Assembly (NCBI GenBank): GCA_040235565.1
Contig: JBECLA010000043.1
Coordinates: 6,690 to 70,689 of the forward strand
Origin: JAHEIJ01 sp040235565
GTDB lineage: Bacteria > Pseudomonadota > Gammaproteobacteria > UBA6429 > Thiohalophilaceae
Reading direction: 5' to 3'
DNA length: 64,000 nt
Below, piece after piece: positions 18,137 to 27,126 of the stretch (the first letter of the stretch is position 1; each line of letters begins with the position of its first letter). The translations under genes were made by a program, and so were the position numbers. Under the pieces are notes generated by a model. It was not told the origin of the DNA. It saw only the letters and a list, made by a program, of their open reading frames with translations, and did not search any database.

Positions 18137-20149
18137 ATGGATACGACCTCATTGTCTTCCCTGTTTGACTGGCTCCAGCAGAATCCGTTGCTCAGTCTGC
18201 TGCTTGTGTTTCTGGTCGCTTGCGGGGAATCCTTGGCGGTGGTGGGCCTTCTCGTACCCGGGGCCCTGTTGATGGTCGGCTTTGGCGCGCTGATCGCCCT
18301 CGACTTCCTGCCATTAACCGCGACCATCATCGCCGCCGTTCTCGGTGCCATTACCGGTGACGGTATCAGTTACTGGCTTGGCGTCAAATACAATCATAAC
18401 CTCGCGAGCATCTGGCCCTTCCGGCGTTATCCTGACCTGTTGACCCGGGGTGAAGCGTTCTTTCAACGCCATGGTGGCAAGAGTGTGTTACTCGGTCGAT
18501 TCTTCGGCCCCTTGCGGCCGATCATTCCGGCCATTGCCGGGATGATGCATATGCCGGTGCGGCAATTCATCGTTATCAACATCCTGTCCGCCGTATTCTG
18601 GGCCCCGTTGTATCTTCTGCCCGGCATCATATTTGGCGCGTCGTTGGAGCTGGCTTCGGAATTTGCCGGGCGCTTTAGCCTGTTACTGGTGGGACTGGTT
18701 TTCAGCTTGTGGTTTGTCGTCTGGATCATCCGGCTCGGTTACCTGTGGTATATGCCTATCAGCGACGCTGTGATGGCACGTCTGGTTAACTGGAGTCGTC
18801 GTCACCCCGTCGCCGGCGCCATTCCGGCCGCGATCGTCGCACCGGAACAGTCAGAAATCCGTGGCCTGAGCCTGCTGGCCCTGATTCTGCTGCTGGCCAC
18901 CGCCGGTTTTATCCTGTTATCCGAGCTGGCGGGCTATTTCCCCTTGATGCATAACCTCAACCAGTTGGTTTTTCACACCCTGCAGGCCTTACACAATCCT
19001 CCCTTTGATCATGCCATGGTATTCATCACTGCCATGGGAGATGCCTGGTTATTGGCGACTCTGGTCTTACTGGTGGCTGCTTATCTGTTTATTTCCAGAC
19101 AATACCTGGCCTTGTGGCATTGGCTGCTGGCGTTCGCCTTTCCCCTGATACTGGTGGAACTGTTAAAGCAGTTCTATGCCTTGCCCCGGCCACCGGGAAT
19201 GGACATGCTGCAGGATTACACTTACCCCAGTGGCCATGCCACGCTGGCGACGGCAACGTACGGCTTCCTGGCGATCTTGCTGGCGCGTGATGTTCAAACA
19301 CCCTATCGACTCATCATTTACATCAACGCCAGTCTGCTCATTCTGTTGATCGCCTTCTCGCGACTTTATCTTGGTGCGCATTGGTTGTCAGATGTGGTGG
19401 CTGGCATGTTACTGGGACTGGCCTGGGCTGCCTTGCTTGGCATCGCCTACCGACGTCATGCGCCTGAACGTTATCTCAAGCGTGCTGACCTGGGCTTTGT
19501 TGGCGGTTTACTTGTGGTTTGTTTGCTGGCTTACCCCGGTTTCAGGCATAGCCATCAATATGAGCTTTATCAGCCATCGCCCGAGCACTACTTCGCGACA
19601 AAACAAGCCTGGCTTGAAAGCGGTTGGCAAGCCATTCCACAAGTCCGCGAGGATTTACGCGGACATAACGATTTTGTCTTTAACCTGCAGTGGATGGGTA
19701 ATGCAGACAGGATTACAACCAGCTTGTTTTCATCCGGATGGCAATCACCTGACATAACGATGCGTCAGTACCTCAACTGGTTTAAGCCGTCGGTTACAGC
19801 AGAAGAACTCCCGCTACTACCGCATATCCATGATGGTAGATACGAAGATCTTCGCTTTCGCAGAACTGTCGCGCCGGACAAATTATTTGTTATCCGTCTT
19901 TGGCGATCCCGTATAGCCATCCAGGACGCGGAGGGAAATCATCCCTTGTGGTTTGGCTACATCAGTCAAATGGAAAAGGCCCAACACCTTGGATTACGCT
20001 ATCTGGTAACCAAGCATGACTTTGTAACCCCCTTGCAGTGGTTACAAGCGCAACTGCCGAATCTTGGCCTGACGTCACAAAATCTGGAATTCCGCCTGCC
20101 GCTGGAGCAGAACAAAAAACAGCCAGTTTTGTTACTTGGCGCGAATTAA
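18137..20149 (+). CDS. DedA-PAP2-LssY fusion membrane protein
   Basis: 670 residues with three parts. Residues about 1-205 form a DedA/SNARE-associated membrane domain (FGPLRPIIPAIAGM) of the type that moves undecaprenyl or other lipid phosphates. Residues about 245-440 are a PAP2 phosphatase with the motifs KQFYALPRPPG, YPSGHATLA and SRLYLGAHWLSDVVAG, so its catalytic residues are complete. Residues about 480-665 are a soluble LssY C-terminal domain. It may combine lipid translocation with dephosphorylation at the inner membrane. The gene converges on the Lon-N domain gene with a 7-bp gap. Confidence 0.85.
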   Translation: MDTTSLSSLFDWLQQNPLLSLLLVFLVACGESLAVVGLLVPGALLMVGFGALIALDFLPLTATIIAAVLGAITGDGISYWLGVKYNHNLASIWPFRRYPDLLTRGEAFFQRHGGKSVLLGRFFGPLRPIIPAIAGMMHMPVRQFIVINILSAVFWAPLYLLPGIIFGASLELASEFAGRFSLLLVGLVFSLWFVVWIIRLGYLWYMPISDAVMARLVNWSRRHPVAGAIPAAIVAPEQSEIRGLSLLALILLLATAGFILLSELAGYFPLMHNLNQLVFHTLQALHNPPFDHAMVFITAMGDAWLLATLVLLVAAYLFISRQYLALWHWLLAFAFPLILVELLKQFYALPRPPGMDMLQDYTYPSGHATLATATYGFLAILLARDVQTPYRLIIYINASLLILLIAFSRLYLGAHWLSDVVAGMLLGLAWAALLGIAYRRHAPERYLKRADLGFVGGLLVVCLLAYPGFRHSHQYELYQPSPEHYFATKQAWLESGWQAIPQVREDLRGHNDFVFNLQWMGNADRITTSLFSSGWQSPDITMRQYLNWFKPSVTAEELPLLPHIHDGRYEDLRFRRTVAPDKLFVIRLWRSRIAIQDAEGNHPLWFGYISQMEKAQHLGLRYLVTKHDFVTPLQWLQAQLPNLGLTSQNLEFRLPLEQNKKQPVLLLGAN

Positions 20150-20156
20150 TCCCGAA

Positions 20157-20741
20157 CTACAAAATATCCATGTTGTGCAACATGGCAGTGATGGTATCCA
20201 GACGTTGCTTCGCATCTTCATTCATCAATAGTTTTTGTTTATCCGGCAATTCGAAGGGTAATAATTCGACCAGGCGAGCACTGACCCAACTGGCATTTTC
20301 AAATGCCGGTGTCAGGGTAGTGTAAGGCGGTTCAAGCTGATTGATGATCTGTTTGAGCAAAGCCACCAGTTGTTGATGATTTGCCATGACGGGAATAAAA
20401 GGCGGCTCGGGCAACAATTCTACTTCGGCGATCAATAACCGATCAGGCCTGGCTTGTGTTGAGAGAATCCGAAACCGCTGTTCACCTTGTAAGGTAATAC
20501 CAAGCAAGCCATCTGAGCGCTTATGCCAATATCGGATATGCGACAGGGTACCCACCTCATAGGTATCCGCCAGATCCCCGACTTCCTGGCCATTGCGAAT
20601 CAGGACGACGCCAATACCCGAATCGGTCTTCAGGCATTGGCTGACCATATCCAGATAACGCGGCTCAAAAATTCGTAGCGGTAAAACTCCGCCAGGGAAC
20701 AAAACCGTATTAAGAGGAAATAAGGGAATACTGAGTGTCAT
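20157..20741 (-). CDS. Stand-alone Lon N-terminal (substrate-binding) domain protein
   Basis: 194 residues matching the Lon protease N-terminal domain alone, without ATPase or protease parts. The N-terminus IPLFPLNTVLFPGGVLPLRIFEPRY is typical, with GTLSHIRYW and LLGITLQGEQRFRIL following. Such proteins are common in gammaproteobacteria with no assigned function. The start is the ATG at 20739-20741. It is the last gene of the minus-strand run with mpl and ubiX, 19 bp after ubiX. Confidence 0.85.
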   Translation of the reverse strand: MTLSIPLFPLNTVLFPGGVLPLRIFEPRYLDMVSQCLKTDSGIGVVLIRNGQEVGDLADTYEVGTLSHIRYWHKRSDGLLGITLQGEQRFRILSTQARPDRLLIAEVELLPEPPFIPVMANHQQLVALLKQIINQLEPPYTTLTPAFENASWVSARLVELLPFELPDKQKLLMNEDAKQRLDTITAMLHNMDIL

Positions 20742-20760
20742 ATAGCAAGTGATGTCAAAA

Positions 20761-21384
20761 TCAGCTTTCACCCCAGCGGGGTAATAATGAGTGTTCGATG
20801 TGCATATGATCCAGAATCCGGGCCACAATAAAATCCACCAGATCATCCATTGTTTGTGGATGATGATAGAAACCCGGATTAGCCGGCAAAATGGTCGCTC
20901 CCGCGCGCGCCAGTTTGAGCATGTTTTCCAGATGTATGACAGAAAATGGCGTTTCCCGCACCACCAGAATCAGCTTGCGCTGTTCTTTCAGCATCACATC
21001 GGCAGCCCGTTCCATCAGATTGTCACTATTACCATTCGCAATTGCGGCAAGCGTCCCTGTCGTACAGGGACAGACGACCATGTGCCGGGCCTGATGGGAA
21101 CCACTGGCAATCGGTGCCGTCCAGTCCTCACGACTGAATACCGTCAACAGTGAGGCATCTGTCTGAAAGTGTTCGCTGATAAACTGCCTCATGTCTGATG
21201 GTCTCGGGGGAATATCCAGCGGGGTTTCCATTGCCAGTACCAGTTGTGCCGCCTTGGAGACCAGCAAATACACCGGATAGCCACTCTTTAATAGCACTTC
21301 CAGCAGGCGCAGGCCATAAGCCGCTCCGGAGGCGCCGGTCATGGCAATGATGATTGGGGCTGGTGACTGTACTTCCGTGCTCAT
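20761..21384 (-). CDS. ubiX: Flavin prenyltransferase UbiX
   Basis: Makes prenylated FMN, the cofactor of the UbiD decarboxylase in ubiquinone synthesis. 207 residues; the FMN-binding GASGAAYGLRLLEVL is at the N-terminus, with CPCTTGTLAAIANGNSDNL and VVRETPFSVIHLENMLKLARAGATILP further on. This is a complete family pattern. It follows mpl by 21 bp. No ubiD is present in the window. Confidence 0.93.
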   Translation of the reverse strand: MSTEVQSPAPIIIAMTGASGAAYGLRLLEVLLKSGYPVYLLVSKAAQLVLAMETPLDIPPRPSDMRQFISEHFQTDASLLTVFSREDWTAPIASGSHQARHMVVCPCTTGTLAAIANGNSDNLMERAADVMLKEQRKLILVVRETPFSVIHLENMLKLARAGATILPANPGFYHHPQTMDDLVDFIVARILDHMHIEHSLLPRWGES

Positions 21385-21405
21385 GTCTTTCTTGTTTTTA
21401 ATCAG

Positions 21406-22785
21406 CTAGTCCGGTTGATGCGGTGATAATGCTTCCAGCAGCCGGATATGAATATTCTCAAATCCACCGTTACTCATGATCAATATGTGGCTACCCGGAG
21501 TAGCCTGTTGGACAACAGCATCAATTATCGCGGCGGTAGTTTTGAATTGTTGTGCTTTGCCATTCAGTGAGTCAACTATAGCAGTCATATCCCAGTCCAT
21601 CTCGTTGGGTTTAAATAACATGACTCGATCAGCGGCCCGCAATGCCGCCGCCAACTGGTTTGTATGCACTCCCATTCGCATGGTATTGGAGCGTGGTTCC
21701 AGGATCGCCAGGATCGGGGCATCGCCGACTGCTTTACGTAATCCCGTCAGGGTTGTCGCGATTGCAGTCGGGTGATGCGCAAAGTCATCATAGACCGTTA
21801 CGCCATTTATCTTGCCGCGAATTTCCATACGCCGCCTGATTCCTGTAAATTGTCCCAGACTCTCAATCGCCAGGCTGGTTGGTACACCGGCATGGCGCGC
21901 CGCCGCAATCGCAGCCAGGGCATTCAACATATTATGTTCGCCAATTAATTGCCAATTCACTACACCTTGCTTTTCGGTATTTAAACAGACTTCAAATTGA
22001 TGATAATCGTCAGCCAGTGGTTTGGCGTCCCACCCAACCTGATTGCTTTGTGCGAAGTTCTCTACCGGTGTCCAGCATCCCCGCTGCAACACCTCGGGTA
22101 AGTTCTCATCATCCTGATTGCTGATGATCAAACCGTTACCCGGTACGGTGCGGACTAAATGATGAAACTGTACCTTGATTGCTTCCAGGTCCGGGAAGAT
22201 ATCCGCGTGATCAAATTCCAGATTATTGAGAATCAGGGTGCGTGGCCGGTAATGAATAAACTTGGAGCGCTTGTCAAAAAAGGCGGTATCATATTCATCC
22301 GCTTCCACCACAAAAAACGGGGCACTCCCAAGACGCGCCGAAACCCCGAAGTTACCGGGGATACCACCAATCAGATAACCGGGGCTGAGACCGTTGGCCT
22401 CGAGTATCCAGGCTAGTAAACTTGCTGTGGTTGTTTTGCCATGCGTTCCGGCCACGCCTAATACCCAGCGTGATGACAACACATGCTCTGCCAGCCACTG
22501 GGGCCCTGAGATATATGGCAGACCCTGTGCCAACACATGCTCAACTGCCGGGTTGCCACGCGAAAGGGCATTACCAATCACCACCAAATCGGGAGGGGGG
22601 TCGAGATGTGCCGGTTCATACCCCTCACACAGCTTGATACCTTGTGCTTCCAACTGGGTGCTCATAGGAGGATAAACATTGGCATCTGATCCACTCACAC
22701 TGTAGCCGAGTTCGCGGGCCAGTAAGGCCAATCCACCCATAAACGTACCGCAGATACCAAGAATATGTATATGCACTTCAACCAC
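21406..22785 (-). CDS. mpl: UDP-N-acetylmuramate:tripeptide ligase Mpl
   Basis: Attaches the recycled L-Ala-gamma-D-Glu-meso-DAP tripeptide to UDP-MurNAc, returning wall fragments to synthesis in the cytoplasm. 459 residues. The N-terminus HILGICGTFMGGLALLARELG, the ATP-binding GVAGTHGKTTTASLLAW, NLEFDHADIFPDL and YDDFAHHPTAI identify a Mur ligase of the Mpl type. It overlaps the preceding membrane protein gene by 8 bp. With anmK at 2.1 kb, the window holds two independent recycling steps. Confidence 0.95.
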   Translation of the reverse strand: MVEVHIHILGICGTFMGGLALLARELGYSVSGSDANVYPPMSTQLEAQGIKLCEGYEPAHLDPPPDLVVIGNALSRGNPAVEHVLAQGLPYISGPQWLAEHVLSSRWVLGVAGTHGKTTTASLLAWILEANGLSPGYLIGGIPGNFGVSARLGSAPFFVVEADEYDTAFFDKRSKFIHYRPRTLILNNLEFDHADIFPDLEAIKVQFHHLVRTVPGNGLIISNQDDENLPEVLQRGCWTPVENFAQSNQVGWDAKPLADDYHQFEVCLNTEKQGVVNWQLIGEHNMLNALAAIAAARHAGVPTSLAIESLGQFTGIRRRMEIRGKINGVTVYDDFAHHPTAIATTLTGLRKAVGDAPILAILEPRSNTMRMGVHTNQLAAALRAADRVMLFKPNEMDWDMTAIVDSLNGKAQQFKTTAAIIDAVVQQATPGSHILIMSNGGFENIHIRLLEALSPHQPD

Positions 22786-23293
22786 TCACAGGCAACATAA
22801 AGTCAACAATTTTGATACTTAACATAAAATAACCAAAAGCCAGCAATCCTGCCAACAAAAACCCGATGGATAAAGCATGTCGTAAAATATGGGCTGTAAT
22901 CAGCAAACTCCAGATATTCAATAACAATAAGATTAAACCGAAAAAGCCCGGGTCGTTTGCGATGCGGCTGACAATTAGCAAAACCGGCAATGCGAACAAA
23001 CTGATAATAATTCCGGTTCCAAGCAACGTGGTCAGACTCTGAAGTATACGCGCCCGATATCCCATTACCACCAACAGCGCGGAGAGGCTCCCCAGTAAAA
23101 ACAGCGTATGCAGACTGACCACCAGGATAACCAAAGCGAACATAACGTTTGGCAGGGCTATATTGAGGTTCAGGTTATCAACAACAAATCCCGACACCAG
23201 CAACAATAAGAACAAACCTGGTGAATAAGGAACATCCTGTGGCGCTTTCTGGAACAGGCAAATTTCCCAAAATATACGAAGTAGCTCAGGCAT
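22778..23293 (-). CDS. Unknown five-helix membrane protein upstream of mpl
   Basis: 171 residues, not recognised. About five hydrophobic segments are visible, for example LFLLLLVSGFVVDNLNLNIAL, VMFALVILVVSLHTLFLLGS, IIISLFALPVLLIVS, LILLLLNIWSLLITA and IGFLLAGLLAFGYFML. There is no obvious catalytic motif. The 3' end overlaps the mpl start, so the two are probably co-translated, but this alone does not give a function. Confidence 0.7.
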   Translation of the reverse strand: MPELLRIFWEICLFQKAPQDVPYSPGLFLLLLVSGFVVDNLNLNIALPNVMFALVILVVSLHTLFLLGSLSALLVVMGYRARILQSLTTLLGTGIIISLFALPVLLIVSRIANDPGFFGLILLLLNIWSLLITAHILRHALSIGFLLAGLLAFGYFMLSIKIVDFMLPVSG

Positions 23294-23413
23294 ATTATTT
23301 ATATTAAATGTCTGGACAAAATAAATCAGGTAGACACTATTTCATCTAAGACCCATCATACCTTAAGATAATACCCGGACAGAACTCTCTCTCGCTAAAA
23401 CTACCGCAGTCTG

Positions 23414-24592
23414 ATGACAAACAAACGAAAGCCCAATGAAATGCGCTACGTCGACACCCCCCAGGCATTGACACAGTTATGTCAGGAATTGCAAGCAGCC
23501 AAGGTGATTGCCGTCGACACGGAATTTATCCGCGAAAAAACCTACTATGCCAAATTGTGTTTATTACAGGTAGCCAGTGACTCGGTAGTTGCCTGTGTGG
23601 ACCCCCTTGCAATAGATAGTCTTGATCAATTGCTGGCCATTCTTTACAACTCCGATAAATTGAAATTGTTTCATGCGGCATGGCAGGATCTGGAAATTTT
23701 CTACGACCAATGGGGCCGTGTCCCGGCACCGGTCTTTGATACACAGATTGCCGCGGCCCTACTCGGGTTCAGTGATCAGATAGGCTATGCCAATCTGGTA
23801 GAACAGTTACTCCATGTTGAACTGGACAAGTCGGCTGTCCGGACCGATTGGGCGCAACGCCCCCTGTCAGCACAACAGCTTTCCTATGCAGCGGATGATG
23901 TGCACTATCTGTTAAAACTCTACCCAGTTATCGAGCAGCGACTTGGCGAACTGGGCCGAAATAACTGGCTGGATGAAGATTTTAAAGCGCTGACTGATTC
24001 TGACAACTATGCCAAATCGCCCGAAACCGCCTGGCAACGGATCAAAGGCTATGGTCGATTGAAACCCCGTCAACTTGCAGTGTTACAAGGTCTTGCTACC
24101 TGGCGTGAACAGCAGGCCGAGCGTCGTAACAAACCACGCAAATGGATTCTGTCAGATGATCTGCTCCTCACTCTCGCAAGGCAACTCCCGACCAATGCAG
24201 CAAAATTGGCAAAGCTACGCGGTCTCTCACCGACTCAGCTCAATCAGTTTGGTGAAGCACTGGTTACTGAGATCAATAAGGTGTTGACATTACCTCAGGA
24301 TGCCTGGCCGGAAATAACCCAGACAGCACGTCTCACCCCGGAGCAGGATTGTCTGGCCGATACCCTGATGGCCTATTTACGCTTACTGGGGCAACAAAAC
24401 CAGATTAGTCCTGCGAGCCTTGCGACTCGCAAGGAAATTGAAAAACTTGTTCGTGGTCGACGAGATATTCCTTTATTACACGGTTGGCGGGGTCACATCG
24501 TTGGTAATCCATTGCTTGAACTTATCAATGGTAAAATTGCTTTATCCGTTAGGGACGGTAAGGTACATGCCGTGTTAACCGATAATGGCTAA
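23414..24592 (+). CDS. rnd: Ribonuclease D
   Basis: 3'-5' exoribonuclease that trims tRNA and other small RNAs. 392 residues. The DEDDy catalytic set is visible: Asp and Glu in AVDTEFIREKTYYAKLCLLQ, Asp in FHAAWQDLEIF, and Tyr and Asp in YAADDVHYLLKLY. An HRDC domain follows (WQRIKGYGRLKPRQLAVLQ). The internal ATG of MRYVDTP is an alternative start ten residues in. Divergent from the mpl operon. Confidence 0.95.
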   Translation: MTNKRKPNEMRYVDTPQALTQLCQELQAAKVIAVDTEFIREKTYYAKLCLLQVASDSVVACVDPLAIDSLDQLLAILYNSDKLKLFHAAWQDLEIFYDQWGRVPAPVFDTQIAAALLGFSDQIGYANLVEQLLHVELDKSAVRTDWAQRPLSAQQLSYAADDVHYLLKLYPVIEQRLGELGRNNWLDEDFKALTDSDNYAKSPETAWQRIKGYGRLKPRQLAVLQGLATWREQQAERRNKPRKWILSDDLLLTLARQLPTNAAKLAKLRGLSPTQLNQFGEALVTEINKVLTLPQDAWPEITQTARLTPEQDCLADTLMAYLRLLGQQNQISPASLATRKEIEKLVRGRRDIPLLHGWRGHIVGNPLLELINGKIALSVRDGKVHAVLTDNG

Positions 24593-24597
24593 GAGTC

Positions 24598-25797
24598 ATG
24601 CCTGTCAACGCTGTCACCAATAACAAGCAAAAAAAATATCGTTACCCATGGCGTCAAGGAGGGCATTATCATCTGCTGATCGATGGCCCCCAGTTTTTTC
24701 CCGTCATGCTGGATGCAATTGAAGCCGCGACAAAATTTGTTTTCCTGGAAACCTATTTAATGGAATCCGGCAAAATCGCTGATCGCTTTGTCTCTGCCAT
24801 GATCAAGGCACGCCAGCGAGGCGTCAAAGTTTTCATGCTATTGGATGACTATGGCAGCTATTACCTGAAAGCGGAAGATCGGCACCATTTATGGGAAGCG
24901 GGTATCCAGTTGGTTTTTTATAATCCGACCAGTCTTCGCAAGCTGTATCAGAACCTGTTCCGTGATCACCGCAAGCTTTTACTGGTAGATAACAAGCTCG
25001 CCTTTGTTGGTGGTGCCGGTCTGTCTGATGATTTTATGCAACCTTCCCATTCTGTGTTGAACTGGCATGAAGTCATGCTGCAAGTGGAAGGCCCTGTGAT
25101 TCAGGACTGGTTTGATTTATTCAGTCGTACCTGGCAGTTGGCAAGCTTATCCCCTTGCCCCGTATCGGCAAGCCCGCCGCCAGTAATGACCGAAGATCAG
25201 TTAGGTCGGGTCAGTATTGCAGAAGGTTTTGGTCGGCAGGAAATCAACCGTTCCCTGATTAAACGCTGTCGCGGTGCGGAAAGGCGAATCTGGATCAGTA
25301 CACCCTATTTTATTATTTCACGCAAATTGCGTCACATACTCCGCCGCGCGGCGAGACATGGAATTGATGTCAGGGTCCTGGTACCGGGACCGATCAGTGA
25401 TCACCCCTGGGTCAGCCACGCCAGTCGTGGTTACTACACGCGACTATTGCGTCAGGGAGTACGAATATTTGAATACCAGCCGCGTTTTCTGCACGCCAAA
25501 ATACAGCTTTGCGATAACTGGGTATCGATTGGTTCCAGCAACCTGGACCGCTGGAATCAACACTGGAACCTGGATGCCAACCAGGAAGTGGATGATCCCC
25601 AATTTGCTGCCCGTATCGAGACGTTATTCCTGAAGAATTTTGCACAAAGTGTGGAAATCCGTTTTCAGGACTGGCTCATTCGATCTCGTTGGCAACGCTT
25701 GCGTGAATGGTTCTGGGGCCGCTTTGTGCATTTGCTCGAGCTGGTCGGCCGACGACATCTTAAACAACGAAAAAGATCACATCAAATAAAGCCTTAG
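24598..25797 (+). CDS. Phospholipase D-family cardiolipin synthase-like protein (ClsB type)
   Basis: 399 residues with two HxKxxxxD motifs, HRKLLLVDNKLAFVGG near residue 122 and HAKIQLCDNWVSIGSSNLD near residue 300, the catalytic pair of the PLD superfamily. No N-terminal membrane segments are seen, as in ClsB. It likely makes cardiolipin or a related phospholipid by transferring phosphatidyl groups at the membrane surface. It starts 5 bp after rnd, so co-transcription is likely, though a functional link is not evident. Confidence 0.88.
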   Translation: MPVNAVTNNKQKKYRYPWRQGGHYHLLIDGPQFFPVMLDAIEAATKFVFLETYLMESGKIADRFVSAMIKARQRGVKVFMLLDDYGSYYLKAEDRHHLWEAGIQLVFYNPTSLRKLYQNLFRDHRKLLLVDNKLAFVGGAGLSDDFMQPSHSVLNWHEVMLQVEGPVIQDWFDLFSRTWQLASLSPCPVSASPPPVMTEDQLGRVSIAEGFGRQEINRSLIKRCRGAERRIWISTPYFIISRKLRHILRRAARHGIDVRVLVPGPISDHPWVSHASRGYYTRLLRQGVRIFEYQPRFLHAKIQLCDNWVSIGSSNLDRWNQHWNLDANQEVDDPQFAARIETLFLKNFAQSVEIRFQDWLIRSRWQRLREWFWGRFVHLLELVGRRHLKQRKRSHQIKP

Positions 25798-25804
25798 AAA
25801 ACAA

Positions 25805-25829
25805 GAAAGGGGAACAAAGTCCCCCTTTC
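25805..25829. terminator. Shared hairpin between convergent genes
   Basis: GAAAGGGG (25805-25812) pairs with CCCCTTTC (25822-25829) around a 9-base loop, in the 42-bp gap between the cls-like and adk stop codons. It can serve as a terminator for either direction, although the flanking T-runs are poor. Confidence 0.55.
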
Positions 25830-25839
25830 CTGGCTTTGC

Positions 25840-26799
25840 CTAGCGGCGCCGCGATTTTTTCTTCGCCACCTTCTTCTTGGCCTTTTTCTTCGCGACCTTC
25901 TTCTTGGCGGCCTTCTTCTTGGCCTTTTTCTTCGTCACCTTCTTCTTGGCGGCTTTCTTGGTCACGTTTTTCTTGGTGGCTTTCTTCTTGCTCGTGGTTT
26001 TCTTTTTCGCGGCTTTTTTCCTGGCCGGTTTCTTCTTGGCGACTTTCTTTTTAGCCTTTTTCTTGGTGACTTTTTTCTTGGCCGGAGCAGTTTTCCTGGC
26101 GGGTTCTGTGGCAACAGGTTGTTCAGCCACTGTCGCAGGGGCTTGCTCGACGGGAAGCGTATCCAGGATACGTTCTATCGCGGCAAAAATCTGTTCGATC
26201 TCACCGACACCCTGGACGGTACGCAGAATACCATGCCGGCGATAATATTCTATCAATGGCGCGGTTTGTGCCTCATACACCTTGAGGCGTTGACTGACCG
26301 TGGCTTCATTGTCATCCGCGCGCTGGGTCAGCTCGCCACCGCATTTATCACAGCGTCCCTCGATTCGTGTGGGTGAGGTGAAGACATTGAAGATTGCCCC
26401 GCATTGACTACAGGTACGACGGCCAGTGAGACGCTGCATGAGGATATTAAAATCCACATCGATCAACAGGCTGACCTGCAATGGTTTACCCATGTCAGTC
26501 AATAATCTGTCCAGTGACTCGGCCTGGGGAATATTGCGGGGGAATCCATCCAGAATGAAACCTTTTTCGGCATCCGGTTTCGAAAGTCGCTCCCGAATCA
26601 TCCCCAGCACGATATCATCGGACACCAGTTGACCGGCGTCCATCGCGGTCTTGGCCCGCATCCCCAACGGCGTGCCAGCCGCAACAGCTTCACGTAATAA
26701 ATCACCGGTGGAAATCTGGGGGATACCGTATTTTTCAACGAGTAATTTAGCCTGGGTGCCTTTCCCGCCACCGGGGGCACCAATTAATACGATTCTCAT
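25840..26799 (-). CDS. adk: Adenylate kinase with histone-H1-like lysine-rich C-terminal tail
   Basis: Interconverts AMP + ATP and 2 ADP. The core, residues 1-216, is complete: P-loop GAPGGGKGT, STGDLLR, DGFPRNIPQAE, RRTC, and a LID domain with four zinc-type cysteines (130, 133, 150, 153). After a Pro/Ala linker (217-238) comes a tail of about 80 residues made almost only of Lys, Ala, Val and Thr (AKKKVTKKKAKKKVAKKK style, 45 lysines in residues 241-319), ending SRRR. Such tails bind DNA or RNA in bacterial H1-like proteins. The start is the ATG at 26797-26799. A normal-length adk lies at 40.8 kb. The tail codons are highly repetitive, so long antisense frames here are artefacts. Confidence 0.9.
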   Translation of the reverse strand: MRIVLIGAPGGGKGTQAKLLVEKYGIPQISTGDLLREAVAAGTPLGMRAKTAMDAGQLVSDDIVLGMIRERLSKPDAEKGFILDGFPRNIPQAESLDRLLTDMGKPLQVSLLIDVDFNILMQRLTGRRTCSQCGAIFNVFTSPTRIEGRCDKCGGELTQRADDNEATVSQRLKVYEAQTAPLIEYYRRHGILRTVQGVGEIEQIFAAIERILDTLPVEQAPATVAEQPVATEPARKTAPAKKKVTKKKAKKKVAKKKPARKKAAKKKTTSKKKATKKNVTKKAAKKKVTKKKAKKKAAKKKVAKKKAKKKVAKKKSRRR

Positions 26800-27126
26800 T
26801 GTTATCCTGCTCCCTTGACTGTTTGTTGTTGAACGCGCGTGGCATCCGATAACAGACTGCCACACCGTATACCCGCATATGCGATTAAACCTAATGCCTG
26901 ATATTCAGTTAGTCAACGTGGATCTCTGGTAATTTTGACGCTTATTAGAACTTTGTGTTTCTAAATTATGTTGTATCACCGTAATAATGCACCGAACCGT
27001 ATGTGTTCAGAGGCTATGCGGCTGCGGCGAAAAGACCAATGGATTCTGTTTTGGCTTTGACACTGCTAGAATAGCCGGCTTTTTCAGTAGCCCGATTTTC
27101 TGATTAAAACCCGCTGAGGCAACCAC
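26800..27126. other. Intergenic region between adk and ppa
   Basis: 327 bp between two divergently read genes. It should hold both promoters. A TAGAAT hexamer at 27067-27072 is a possible -10 box for ppa, with a poor -35. No other structure, RNA gene or repeat was recognised. Confidence 0.4.

Noticed and set aside
25836..26245. Long open frames on the plus strand across the adk tail
   Set aside because: They are the complement of the lysine-rich repeat and give Phe/Ser-rich nonsense; the minus-strand gene explains the region.
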